Positions 10,300-21,394 of a stretch of DNA of 64,000 nucleotides are shown piece by piece. Every line of letters starts with the position of its first letter. Position 1 is the first letter of the stretch. The notes under the pieces were generated by a model. That model did not search any database. It saw only the letters and a program-made list of their open reading frames with translations, and was not told the origin of the DNA. The DNA comes from Xiphias gladius (taxonomy: Eukaryota; Chordata; Actinopteri; Istiophoriformes; Xiphiidae), in the NCBI RefSeq assembly GCF_016859285.1, contig NC_053419.1, forward strand, positions 13,048,501 to 13,112,500. Direction: 5' to 3'. Both the position numbers and the translations under genes were made by a program.

Positions 10300-12720
10300 A
10301 TTCCTAGCTAATCTGGGCAGTTTTGTGAAGAGGTTAGGGAGGACGGCAGATTCAGTTAATCTTGCCTCGTTCCTTTCTCCAAAAGAAATCAGATTTCAGT
10401 GCATAAAATGAGAAGTGGAGAGCTCCTAAGATCCTTATTGTTGAGGTTTTAGAGAAAAGGGGATTGCTCGGTATTAGAAACCTGGATTTAAAGATGAACG
10501 TTTTTGGTGTGGCCAGAGACTGGTGTATGCTGAATTTGAGGATTAGCTCCTAAATTTATCATCATGTCGCTTTCCTGTTAGGCTTTATCGGCAAATGATC
10601 TCGTCCAAATTAGTAGATATGTTCAGTAAATTACACAAGTTGAGGCTGCACTGACAACACGGACACATACTAATTACACTCAGTAATTAGGGAGTTGCTG
10701 ATGAACGAATGACTCATTTTGCCAGTAGTAGTGATGTATGTGGTCACACTAGAGATTTGCATGTACTGCTCAATACAGATAAGCACAAATGCCAAGGTTA
10801 AATTCAGAAAAAAAGGGGTCCCTCCATGCGGTTTGTATTCATAATCATGCATCGCGTGTATTATCTGTGTGGTGCAGTCTTTTCAGTCTGACTTCTCTGA
10901 CAATGTGCACAGCTGAGGTAAAGCTATTACAGGTTAAATTCATCCCCCCCAACAAATCCTGTGATTTCATACAAGGCAATACATGAATTAATGGATTTCC
11001 ACAATCTGTCTTAAGCTCCTCTTATAAGGGCTTTTGAAAACAGATAACAATAAACACCCTCCCATCCTTTTCACTTGGGTTTAATAGTGTCCAGATTGTT
11101 GACGTATAGTTTGCGGAGCATGTGAGATCACTATCTACAGTTATTGTGGTTCTCAAAAGAAGGAATTGTACCACATCCACATTGGTTCAAACAGTTCAAA
11201 ATTCATTACTGGGGATTAGAATGATAAAGGTTCATTTTGTTGCAATAAGATCAATATTTGGTGGAAGAAATAACGTGAAGGAAACCACCAGATACGGTTG
11301 CATTCAACACCACAGCATTTTATGCTGCCTAGCACTACACTTTGAAAACACACGGTGAGGTGATGTAAAAGGGAAACTGACAACACTTAGCAACTGATAT
11401 ATTTTACTCTCTAACAAAAACAAGAGTGAACCAAACACCAGTTGAGATATACTGACAAAAAAAGCATGATCCACACCAGCCTGAGGCTAAAAAAAGAAAC
11501 GGCAATTTCTTTTCTGTCTTATCGTGTTGTGATGCTGCATTTTGAAGACGTTTTTTTCTGGAAAATATTACATGGTTATCCCGCAGAATGGTGATTGCTC
11601 TGATGCCGATGAAGTATGAGGTTCTTTTCAGTGTAATTATCATAACATGCCCTTTCGGGTTATGTGTTGGGATCAGACATATCAAATGGCTACTCAAATA
11701 GCAGGTCAGTGGGAGGAAAAATGAAAAGGCGAATAATAAAGGACACAAATCAAATCAGTACAATTCAAACAGGAGACATGGGATTATAAAATACACCCAG
11801 ACACCGGCCGTTGGTAAACGAGCAGAGAGCCCCACATGGCATGAGACTATTCACGTGTGAAAAAGCTGAGGGTCCCTGCTTACTGCTGGACCGGGGCCAG
11901 AACCTCCCGGGGAATCGGAGAATGCAGCAGGTGTGGGACCAGGAAATGCAGGGTATGAACCTTCCTCTCTGTGTTTTCTCCAGACTTGCGCAGGGAAACG
12001 CAGTCACTGTTGAGGGTGAAGAAAACACTGGTCAGATAGCAATACCCTGGAGGGAGTGGAAAAGGGAATGAAGAAAACCACTCTGTGTTTGCAGAAACTA
12101 CATTACTAGTAACTGTGTAATTACAAATATATTCTCCCTTTTTTTTGTCATATCTTTTCCTTGAAATCCTAAAAGTCTGGCTTCAACATCACCCTGAAGG
12201 CTCTCTGAACTAAGGTGCTGTTGAACTGACCATATGTTTTCTTATTTAAGTAGGTTTATGTTACGGAAATTGAACTATACTGTATACTCAGGAGCAGTAT
12301 GCTAAGTAGAAAGAGAAATCACTCCCATGTGCCAGTACGTATATATTAGCTCAGTGTGCTTTTCTACAAAGTACACATCATTTGAAAGCACGAAGATTCG
12401 CGATTTGGTCTCTGTAAACCATGTTAGGATCCCAGAAGCACAGTGAAACAACGGATTCTCATTCTGTAACTGCAGTGTATACAACAGATGACAACAGATG
12501 AAATTAAAAAAAAAAGTGAGGAAAAAACTTCTGGAATATGTCTTTTATGTTCGTTAAAAAAAGAATTCACCACGTTTTTCCTCTGTAAATTAGATTCAGT
12601 ATCACCTATTCTAATTCTGACTTTCTGATAATAAAGTCCAGCTAACTTTCAGAAGAGACCGGGATCGTCTAAACGGCCCAAGAACACAAAAAAAGCGTTT
12701 TATTTTACACATCCTATATC
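10300..12720. other. Intergenic between gsc2 and the MADF-BESS gene
   Basis: About 2.4 kb with no exon that I can connect to a gene. Short open frames are present on both strands but none shows family features or splice partners. It could hold gsc2 enhancers, since the gene is a developmental regulator, but nothing in the sequence alone shows this. Confidence 0.5.
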
Positions 12721-12724
12721 AGCG

Positions 12725-12986
12725 TTGCTTGTTGCGGGGTTCAGTTGCTTCTTTTCACCCGCAGCGGAGCGGAGCGGAGCGGGCGACCGGCGCCCGTGCA
12801 CAGTCGTGCGCCCCCCGGCGACAGAAGACCACAATGGCCACCGGTGCACAGCAGAGCGACACAGCGCGGCAGACAGCCCGCCACTCGCGATAATTCGCGT
12901 TGCGTTGTGCCAGCAGCTGGGCGGAAAAGGCGGGAGAAGTCTGCCGCTTCCGCGTCCGCGCAGCACAGACACAACTGTAGAGCAAA
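12725..12986 (+). promoter_or_regulatory. CpG-rich promoter and leader of the MADF-BESS gene, with a uORF
   Basis: GC-rich DNA with GGAGC repeats (12766-12781) directly before the start codon. A complete upstream frame, 12834-12893, encodes 19 residues starting MATGAQQSD and ends 93 bases before the main ATG, so translation of the main frame may depend on reinitiation or leaky scanning. Transcription start is not defined by a TATA box. Confidence 0.5.
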
Positions 12987-15313
12987 ATGGACGATAAGTT
13001 AATATTGGCCGTATTTAATTACCCAGAGCTGTACAATGTCACTTTGCCGAATTATCGCTGCACGGAAAGTCGGGCAAATGCCTGGAGAAACATCAGCATC
13101 GTACTGGGTCTCCCATGTGAGTATTTGATTGTTTTTTTTTTTTGTTTATCACAACTTTACTGCCAGGTATTATTTGCAAAGCAGACACTGGCGTGGACGA
13201 CCAAACAGACAGAAATGAGAAAACAAAGGTGTTTCTAGCAGACAGCGGCATTTCACGTGTATCTTCCAGGCAGTTTATAGTTTGTTTGTTTGTTTTTTTT
13301 TAATCCGCGCGAGTGCAGCCCGGTGGTGTGGCCGCAGCCGCGCGCACCGTGCTAGCGGTAGCAGCCGCAGCCCGCACGCCTTTATAGGCCGCGTTGCACC
13401 GGACGGCACGGTCCGGCTCTGCCACTGCGCCGCCGGCCGCGTGTCCAACACGGCGCGGCGGCGGAGGTTACGAGCTCAGCGTCACGGACTCGATGTGCTT
13501 GCCGAGCCGCCTGCTTTTCGTCACGCTCGTCCACACGGCGAAGTCCGCACAAAACTGAAAGCTTCTCGAAGTCTCGTGGAGGCAGCGGCGGCGGCGGCGG
13601 AGGCGGAGGCACCGCGGCGTGTTGGATAAAACATGTCAGAGCCAGGACACGGAGGCCCCCAGCCTGAGATGTAACCAGATGTACGGAGTCATGGTCAACG
13701 ATGTAGCGGTATAAAACACGGATGAACCAACCGTGACCTCCAGACAAGGCGTAGCAACACCAGTATAAATGGAAAAGAAACAGAATGACCTTCAGCCTTT
13801 CTTTGTGGGACTTTATAGACTTATAATTAAAGCCTCATTAAAAAAAAAAAAAAAAAAACTTGGGTAGAGTAGTGTTTTGCTACATTTTAATTCCCCTTAT
13901 AACGTTATAATGTACATACATCAGGCTCTACAATCCCTGGCCGCCTTATTAGATACACCCGTACATTGATTGTAATCCAATACAACAGATCTGCCACAAA
14001 TTCTACATTTAGAAATATTATTTTGTTAAAACTCTCCAAGAGGTGTTACTTCAACTGTATGCCTTCACTGAGTGTACCGTTCAGTCTAAAACCAAATAAA
14101 TAGAAATATCAACACTAGAGCTAAAATTTTAAGTTAAATACTCTGTGGACAGAAAACTAATTTGCAATTATTAAGATAAGCAGCTAATAATTTAAGTAAT
14201 TCTCAAGGCAAATCCTAAAACATTCCATGTTCCAGTGTCTCAGTTGTGAGGATCTGCTGCGTTTCTTCATCTTATTTGTAAGGTAAATTGGATATATTTG
14301 GGTTCTGGACCATCAAAACGAGCAATCTGAAGATGTCACCTAGGACCTCAGGATGGATAATGTAATGGGTGTTTTTCACAGTTTTCTGACATTTTATAGA
14401 GCAAGCTATAAATCCATTAATTGCGAAAATAACTGAATCCATAAAGAATATAATCGTCAGCTGCAGCCATAATAAACACATCGACGGTTGCTTTATCTTT
14501 AATATAATTTTTCCTCATTCCTGTGCATGCATGCATTCCTGTTAATACTCCGGAGAATTATGGGATTTCTTGGTTCTAACACTGATATTTTACTTTCTAG
14601 CTGAGGAGTGCAAAAGAAAATGGAAGAACATGAGAGACCGGTACTTGAAGGAAGTCCGAATGGAGATCAAAAGCAAGAAGCAAGGGGAGATCGTACAGAG
14701 TAGATGGAAATATAGACAACTTATGAATTTTATTGCACCCTTCACTGGATCGAGAAGTGGAGTGGCAGACATCTGCGGCAACAATGACGATGACCACGAC
14801 AATCCTGACAATGAATCTGGCAGTGCGGAGGGAGAAACCACATCGTCCGAAGCAGTCAAGACACCGCAGTCCATCACAAAGGTCCCCGTTAGTCAACCTG
14901 ACCCCAAGCCCCAGGTAGCATTTGTGACGCAGCTTCCTTCTATGTCTCAAGACACACAGATGGCCCAGCTGGCCGTTATGGCCAAGTTGCCGTCAAGCCC
15001 ACAGAACACCCCCATCAGCAAAACTGGACGGAAACGGCACCTGAAGCAAGAGTCAATTTCACCGCCTTCTTCTCAAAGTACACCATCCCCTACAAAATGG
15101 CTGGTCAAAGACAATGGCACGTCATTTCCCACCCGGCCACGGGATGAGGATGAACTGTTTCTGCTGAGCTTTGTCCCCGCTCTGAAGCGACTTGCTCCAC
15201 AGAAAAGGTGCGAGACTAAAATAAAGATCCAGCAGATTATGTATGAGGCAGAGTTCAACATTGCACAGTCAGAATCTCAAGAGAAACAGACGGAGCCAGA
15301 AACACAGGACTAG
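12987..15313 (+). CDS. MADF-BESS domain DNA-binding protein
   Basis: Two exons, 12987-13116 and 14601-15313, encode 280 residues. The N-terminal 85 or so residues form a MADF domain (a Myb/SANT-like trihelix): LILAVFNYPELYNVTLPNYR, then ANAWRNISIVLGLP, then after the intron EECKRKWKNMRDRYLKE and WKYRQLMNFI. The conserved W-x(n)-W spacing of the family is visible. The middle is a low-complexity Ser/Pro/Thr/Gln linker with a basic patch (KTGRKRHLK). The C-terminus DEDELFLLSFVPALKRL with KIKIQQIMYEAEF is a BESS motif, which mediates protein-protein contacts. Together this is the Adf-1-like class, a nuclear transcription regulator. The single intron splits the MADF domain in phase 1. The gene faces rnf185 tail-to-tail. 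I recognise the family but not a named orthologue. Confidence 0.9.
13282..13640. other. Second CpG-rich segment inside the MADF-BESS intron
   Basis: A GC-dense block with a (GGC)n run at about 13581-13610. It gives long open frames on both strands simply because stop codons are rare in it. It could be part of the same CpG island or an alternative first exon. I see no family match in any frame. Confidence 0.4.
14130..14475. mobile_element. Dispersed teleost repeat, family A copy (opposite orientation)
   Basis: Carries the family words GGGTTCTGGACCATCAAAACG, TCTGAAGATGTCACC, TTTTCTGACATTTTATAG and the end AATCGTCAGCTGCAGCC. It is the same family as 6934-7305 and 24460-24790. It lies in the MADF-BESS intron, just upstream of exon 2. 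Confidence 0.6.
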
Positions 15314-16338
15314 GCCACACTGACTTTTTTTTTGTACTTTATTCCGTTTTCTATAAACCTCTTCCACAAAATCACGAAAATATCTATTTTTCTTTTTTAC
15401 AGGATAAAGGGGTTGAGTTTGAAATACATCCATTTCTCATGTGAAACAATTACTGAAAAATAACAAAACTTATTCTACTTTTTAACAATCTCAATATTGA
15501 GCAAGTCATCTAAATTTTTCACACCACTTTGGTTTGGTGTGTCTTGATTTGCATATTAATTGGACATGTAAGGCTTATGAGAGAATGAAGTCCTAATAGA
15601 TTTACACCTTGATAGGAAAACAGACTGTTGATGATTAACATCTTTATTCACATACATTAACGTCCATAGAGTGAATTCACATTTAGAGAAATGGTTTCAT
15701 GTTAACCAACCAATCTCCATTTTAACTCTGTAATACAGTATTTTACATTTAATTACAGTGACATGCAAAAAACTGAGCAAAATAAAATATATTACCATTC
15801 AGAGAGGAACACTGTTTCATAAATTAATCTTTCAACTGCTTATGCTTAACATGGAGGAAGCAATTGATCGTATTAAGCGTGTAACTTAATAACAATTTAA
15901 GAATTAAGCAGCAATTTAAAAGATGCCTGTTTCATGGATGATATTTTGACATGTCACAGTAGGAAAAGCACAAGTGTACATCATAAATTAACTGTCACAC
16001 TGTCATATTTTATAGAAAAGAGTCATTGGTAATATTATTAGTCCTGTACTTTTCCTCCTAAGACAATTCAGAATGTCAGGTGTGAAAAAGGCCTAATGAC
16101 AATGGCAACCACCATTACGTGGTTCAAATTAAGTTGTTTTTCTTAGATTTAGCACAGTTGAAAAACCTGCTTCATTCAAATCTCACATGGCTAGGTGAAA
16201 AGAAAAAAAAAAGAATCAAGAAAACAAAACATTCATGGAGGCAGAATCACGTTGGCACGAACTGTGAAGATGTTTCCTTAATGCCTTTATCTTTGTCATA
16301 TCTTTTGACTTAACCCAATAAGTTGTCTCCCCATGCAT
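15314..16338. other. Convergent 3' UTRs of the MADF-BESS gene (+) and rnf185 (-)
   Basis: No coding exon. A minus-strand AATAAA (plus TTTATT at 15643-15648) suits rnf185 and a plus-strand AATAAA at 15781-15786 suits the MADF-BESS gene. If both are used, the two transcripts overlap tail-to-tail by about 150 bases. Confidence 0.5.
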
Positions 16339-18718
16339 TTATGCAATCAGCAGCCAAAACATAATCACCAGAGCGACAAACAGGAAGAGTCGAGACAGGA
16401 ACTGTTCATCCGTGTGCTGTGGCGTCCCAGGGGCCGCTGTTTGGGAAATTGTTTAACCAAGGTTACTTGATTTGTTGTTGATAAAAGATACTGAGCAGTC
16501 ATGGTCAAGTGCGTGAAACAAAAATACCTGGAGGAGGTCTTCCGTCATTGATGTTAAAAGCCGTAGCAAAAATACCAAATGGAAAGGCACCAATTCCAAA
16601 TGACATTTGGAATCCCCCATCTCCAAAGCCAAATCCTTGAAATCCCTGTAAAACATGAAAATGTGTGTGGATTCTTTTAATGTTTAGCCGAGTCTTCACA
16701 ATAACCGAGGTACAGTTTAACATACAATTTGTCAAATGTGACGCAACGATGAGTGCACTTTGTGGTCATTGTCAGGAGACACTTCTGCAACTCAGCACTT
16801 AGCATCTAATAGATCTCAGTGGGAAATGCCCTTTTGTTAGTGAATAAAGCACAGGGTTGCACCGCAGCACCTACATCATTCTATGTAATGGTTACATCAT
16901 GAATGCGTAATGTTACTTATCAACTGACATTGCACTGAGGAACTACATACAGCTGCCGCACATGTTTGGAATCAAGAAAACCTAAAAGGTACTCATCCAG
17001 AACATCACAAAATCATCTATTACCATGGAAGTATACTTGTGCATAGTACTTACACCACGGTTTTCAGGCTCAGGCCTTTGCCCTTGTGGTCGGGGGGGTG
17101 TTCTTTCTCTGTAAAACATAACTGCAGTTTGTAAAAGCCATCACTACACTCACTAAGTTATTACTCTCAATCGGTGTTAAAATATTGCATTACAGAATGT
17201 GAATGGAACTTATTTACCATAGCAGTATCATGGGGAGGAGAATCGTGATTACATAATGTGAAGTTTAGAGTCAGCCTGAACTGTAATACTACCGACCTGG
17301 GGTCCTGTTGACCCGTGCTTCCCCGCCCATATAAGGGGATAACTTTGTCTCGACTGATGCCAGCTTTACACACTGGACACACTTGTCTGTTGGGTCTGGT
17401 CTCCAACCACTTCATAAAGACAAAGACATATTAAGGTGCTAACTACTTAAGTTATAAAGCATCAATTAAAAAAAAATGCATCAAGCATCCATGGTGAAAA
17501 GGAAGAAAACAGGTTCAACTTACCTGATGCAAACAAGGCCAGCTGAATGAGGGCAGAGGCAAAGGGTGATGAGAGTTGAGTTGTTGGACAGGGAAGAGGT
17601 TTGATTAGTGAAACGTTACATGTGTCCTGGAGCAAATCTGACACACATCAGCAGTGAAAGATGAGGGTGAGCTCAGCTACGAGAGAGAGGGGGAACAACG
17701 GAAGAAAATGGCTTCCTGCTTTGGGATTTAACTTCTCTTTCAAAATGAATAACTAAGTTGGCACTTGATATCGGACCAGATGCTCAAGGCCTGATTTGTT
17801 CTGAATGGACAAAAGTTGGCTGGAGTTATATTTCAATAGGCGGACCTAGCTACAGAGGCTGGAAAGTTTCCATGAAACTGACCAAGAAGATAAAGTCCAA
17901 ACATGTTTGCTTACACATGTACTATGTTGCACTTTTTGCTCCTGGCTTGTATATTACAGACTATACTTCACCATATAAACTTTAAACCAGCAATATTAAC
18001 TCTTCCCCAAATTCAAGTATAATCGTAGAAAGTTGTAAAAAGTAATAAAATTCCTGTTATAACATATAGTTTTTTATTCTAGATGAGTGCTCATGTGTTT
18101 ATATACGTTGTGTCAACCGATATTTGATATTTTTTCAGCCACACTCTGTAAATGTCTCAGTCTTAGTGTGAGCCCGCTGTTTCTGACATGCCCGGTGCTC
18201 TTTGAACACAGACCACGATAATTTTACACCGTTGCTCTTAGAATAAAGAAAATATGCAAATTTCTAAATTGGCCGGATATCAGCAGGCAGCTCGTGGTGG
18301 TGGTGGTTGTTGTTGTCGAGTTTTGTTTCACAATTTGATATTGGCCGGCATGATGTGTACCAATAAACTGGTGTGCCTGCTGTTTATCTCTCGTTCAATA
18401 ATATGAGAAGTAAGATTAGCTAAACTACTGACAGTCTCACTAAAGCTGGGGAACTGGATTCCCTCTCAGCTGCCCGTGACTGAGGTTGGTTATAATGCAA
18501 AGCTTAAAACACGACTCAAAGACAGCAACATACCAGAAGAGGTGTCCGCACAGGCTGATCACCGCATCCTTGGCGGTGTCCAGACATATGTTACACTCGA
18601 ACGTGCTGTCCTGGCTGCCGCTGTCGGCCGCTGTCGAGCTGCTGGATCCGGGGTTCGGGTTTTCAGTGGCCGCAGCAGAGCCAGAGCCGGAGCCTGGTGG
18701 GGGGGCGGCGGTGGCCAT
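16339..18718 (-). CDS. rnf185: rnf185, RING-type E3 ubiquitin ligase of the ER/mitochondrial membrane
   Basis: Six exons, 18534-18718, 17524-17542 (a 19-base microexon), 17297-17409, 17054-17108, 16528-16645 and 16339-16436, encode 195 residues (human RNF185 has 192). A Ser/Gly/Ala-rich N-terminus is followed by a C3HC4 [48 protein letters not shown], with all eight metal ligands present. Next come [18 protein letters not shown] and the glycine/phenylalanine-rich [20 protein letters not shown]. The C-terminal half holds two hydrophobic stretches, [11 protein letters not shown] and [19 protein letters not shown]185 works in ER-associated degradation; its close relative RNF5 is the main alternative, but the sequence matches RNF185 more closely. 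The exon 3 donor is gtcggt, which is weak. Start is the first ATG downstream of a CpG-rich promoter. Confidence 0.96.
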
Positions 18719-19160
18719 TTAAAGATAGATCCACTAAACGAGAAGGTGCAGGTGGGGTGACTCCGCCGGCACCCAGCGCTTCAAGATATACACATAGGGA
18801 GGCCAAGTGGCTGGGGTTTGTGGCTTACGAATGGGAGAAGACGAGAGGCTGAACTCGAAGCGAATAGTCCTTCACACGAAGAGAGAAATCAAACACAACT
18901 CATCGGCTGCTAGCGACCTTACTAGCTAACTTTAGCTAGCGAAGAAGACTGAGCAAAATTAAAGTTTAACCCAATAAAAAGCGGCGAACAACAAACACGG
19001 AGGCGCTAATCCAAACTGTCGTTGAGCATTTGATTTTCTATCGGAAAACTGTAACCGAAGATTGCAGTGTCAAGTTCGGAAAATATCCTTACGGCTAGTT
19101 GCATCACACATCCGCAGCTCGGACCGGTAGTAGATTCGGAGGAAGGGGGGGGGCGGCTAC
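18719..19160 (-). promoter_or_regulatory. rnf185 promoter region
   Basis: CpG-bearing sequence directly upstream of the rnf185 ATG, including a G-run (19145-19153). No TATA box is evident. A run of GCTAGC-like words (18910-18940) is present, without known meaning. Confidence 0.4.
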
Positions 19161-20396
19161 CAGGAAGTGTGGGACTCTGTCGCCCTCAGTGAGGCCTATC
19201 AGGAGCCCACAGCAAGAAGCTCCGCAAATCCATTAACCGTATAATTTGAGATGTTTTGAGATGTTTAAACCCACATTCATAGCTTTTTTTTTTTTTTTTT
19301 GGACACTTGCGGGCAGCGCAACAAGCTACAAACACAACACTGGCATGTTACCAGGAAGCAGCCGCAGCACACACACAGAGCAACGTTTTGATTCCTTTGG
19401 AGTCACTCACTTTTTAGCTCGATTTTAGCCTCCACTAACTCTGTCTACGGTTTGGTGAAGGGCAGTTATAACAGCTGAACGCAGCTTCTTTGGAGAAAAC
19501 AGCTGCCTGCTGCTGCTGGAAACCCAGTAAACAGTAAAACCAAAACATTGAGTTTCAAAGAAACTAAAAAGCTCCGCAGAGCTGAGAGTAACAGCAATTC
19601 ACATTACATTTTGTATTTTATTTTATTGTTTGTATAGAAATATCAAGAGCAAGTTTAATATTTTTTATAAGTTTTACTGAATTTAAAATAATACAAATAC
19701 AATGATAAACACCAACACTGCTTGCTAGTAGAGTTACATTTGAAATGTAGAGAACTTTGCAGAGGAGAGTTAGAACAATGTGAGTACGTCATTCATTTTG
19801 TTCATGTATCAGTTTCTAATAACAAGATTGTTTTTCATGGACATTTCATAGAAGCACATCATTTTTGAAGGTCACGTGAAAGTTTCACTTATGTTTTAAT
19901 TACACTTAGCTCACCCAAATTACACTGACTTGCAAATAATAAATTTAATTAAATTCAAGACACTTTAGTCGTTCCGCAAGGAACGACTAAAGTGAAGCAA
20001 GATGGTTTGCAAACATAACAACACAAAAGCAGTTCATTCACAGACATAAAAACAATCTTAAAATACAAAATATCTGAATGTAAAGATTTTTTTTTAATTA
20101 AAATTAATGTCAGTGGCCAATCCATAGCTGACTAGTGTAGTCCAAATGAACAAACTTGATCATTGTGTCATGCAGATTTGATATTGTGTAAAAGTCAGTG
20201 AGGTTTTACCATCATCAACATGTGTATATATAGTACACTGTATAACCTATACTCATTTGAGGTTAAACATGCCGTTACATATGTTTTTCTCGATATCATC
20301 CAGCTTTGTAATCGTGACCTATACTGTGAAATACTCCATGTCATTGATGACAAAAGTTTCAAATTAATTTTAGATAATTTCCATCGACTCAGACCT
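19161..20396 (-). other. Intergenic, then 3' UTR of the cmklr1-like gene
   Basis: No coding exon. Minus-strand AATAAA copies lie at about 19617-19628 and would end the receptor transcript there, giving a 3' UTR of some 770 bases. The strong hairpin at 19961-19994 would be inside it. T-runs lie at 19284-19300 and 20089-20096. Confidence 0.45.
19961..19994. repeat. Perfect 15-bp-stem hairpin in the putative cmklr1-like 3' UTR
   Basis: Arms 19961-19975 (CACTTTAGTCGTTCC) and 19980-19994 are exact inverted copies around a 4-base loop, GCAA on the plus strand and TTGC on the receptor's strand. The flanks are AT-rich and do not extend the stem. A perfect arm of this length is notable in an AT-rich region. 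Confidence 0.85.
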
Positions 20397-21380
20397 TCAC
20401 TGATTAAAACCACCTGTACGAAAATCCTCCATCATTGCCTCCTCTATCCTCGACATCAAAGACCGCTTTAGGGTTTGTTTAAAGTCATTACCAATGAAGA
20501 CATACAGAACTGGGGATATGAAACTATTTGCTGCCGCCAGGGTGGCCCCCACCTTCATCCCGGTTTTAAGTATTTCCAGGCTGTGGTTCTTCAAGTCTAA
20601 CTCCAGAAGAACAAAGGTATGGTAGGGGACCCAGCAGAAGAAAAATGACAAGATGAGCGCCACCAGGACTTTGTAAGGCTTTGTTGACTTGACAGTCAAA
20701 CTTCTGAGCTTCACACCAAGCACAGAGCAGCAGAAGACAATCATTAGGAAAGGAATCAGGAACCCGCATGTGAATCGAGTCAGCACCACTGCCTTGTGTC
20801 TGGAATAGCCCATGTAATCCGTGTGGCACTGAATGACTGAGCCATAGACTGTGGTTTGTCTGACGATCAGTGTGGGCAACGTTAGGAGTGCAGAAAGGAG
20901 CCATATGACGACGACAGCTCCAGATGCTTTTTGCACTGTCCGGTGGTTATGTGACCAAACAGGAAATGAAATCATTATACAGCGATCAGCGCTGATCAAA
21001 ACCAACAGAAACACACTGCAGTACATGTTGAGAAACAGGGCAGAAGAAGTGACTTTGCACAAGACCAGTCCGAAAGGCCAGTGTGAGGTTATCATGTAGA
21101 ATACTTCCAGGGGCAGAAACGCACAGAAAAATAAGTTCGAAATAGCCAGACAGAGATACCAGGTGGTAATGACCGTTCTTTTCATTTTGCATCCACAGAT
21201 CCAGATCACTAATGAATTTCCTCCGAGGCCAATAACAGTTATTAGGATACTGACTGCCATCAGAACACGAGTCAAAGGAGACGGAGCACTGCTGAAATAA
21301 ATTAGGCCAGCTGTGGCGGTGGTGTTCTCAGTCTCATTCTCTGGAGTGTAATCTTCATATTCAGTGTAATCCATATCCAT
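20397..21380 (-). CDS. cmklr1: Chemokine-like (chemerin-type) G-protein-coupled receptor, cmklr1-like
   Basis: Single coding exon, 327 residues, class A receptor of the chemoattractant group. The N-terminus MDMDYTEYEDYTPENETENT is acidic with three tyrosines (possible sulfation) and two N-glycosylation sites. Seven hydrophobic segments follow; the conserved pair Cys108 and Cys185 would form the ECL2 disulfide. Matches to human CMKLR1 include KMKRTV near ICL1, HWPFG-LCK, SADRC with PVWSHNHR, GYSRH, TRFTCGFL-P, TKPYK, FFFCWVPYHT and PVLYVFIGNDFK. Family members couple to Gi and guide leukocytes; CMKLR1 binds chemerin. Oddities: Asn82 stands where class A receptors have Asp2.50, and Ser289 replaces Asn7.49 of NPxxY. 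The acceptor tattacag lies 13 bases before the ATG, so at least one upstream non-coding exon exists (a candidate donor is near 22417). Downstream iscu-tmem119-selplg synteny supports cmklr1, though a duplicate or gpr1-like receptor is possible. Confidence 0.85.
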   Translation of the reverse strand: MDMDYTEYEDYTPENETENTTATAGLIYFSSAPSPLTRVLMAVSILITVIGLGGNSLVIWICGCKMKRTVITTWYLCLAISNLFFCAFLPLEVFYMITSHWPFGLVLCKVTSSALFLNMYCSVFLLVLISADRCIMISFPVWSHNHRTVQKASGAVVVIWLLSALLTLPTLIVRQTTVYGSVIQCHTDYMGYSRHKAVVLTRFTCGFLIPFLMIVFCCSVLGVKLRSLTVKSTKPYKVLVALILSFFFCWVPYHTFVLLELDLKNHSLEILKTGMKVGATLAAANSFISPVLYVFIGNDFKQTLKRSLMSRIEEAMMEDFRTGGFNQ

Positions 21381-21394
21381 GCTTGTTACTTTTC

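Noticed and set aside
12700-12998. Several long frames on both strands in the GC-rich block
   Set aside because: Stop-poor GC-rich promoter DNA gives such frames by chance. They overlap each other and show no family features.
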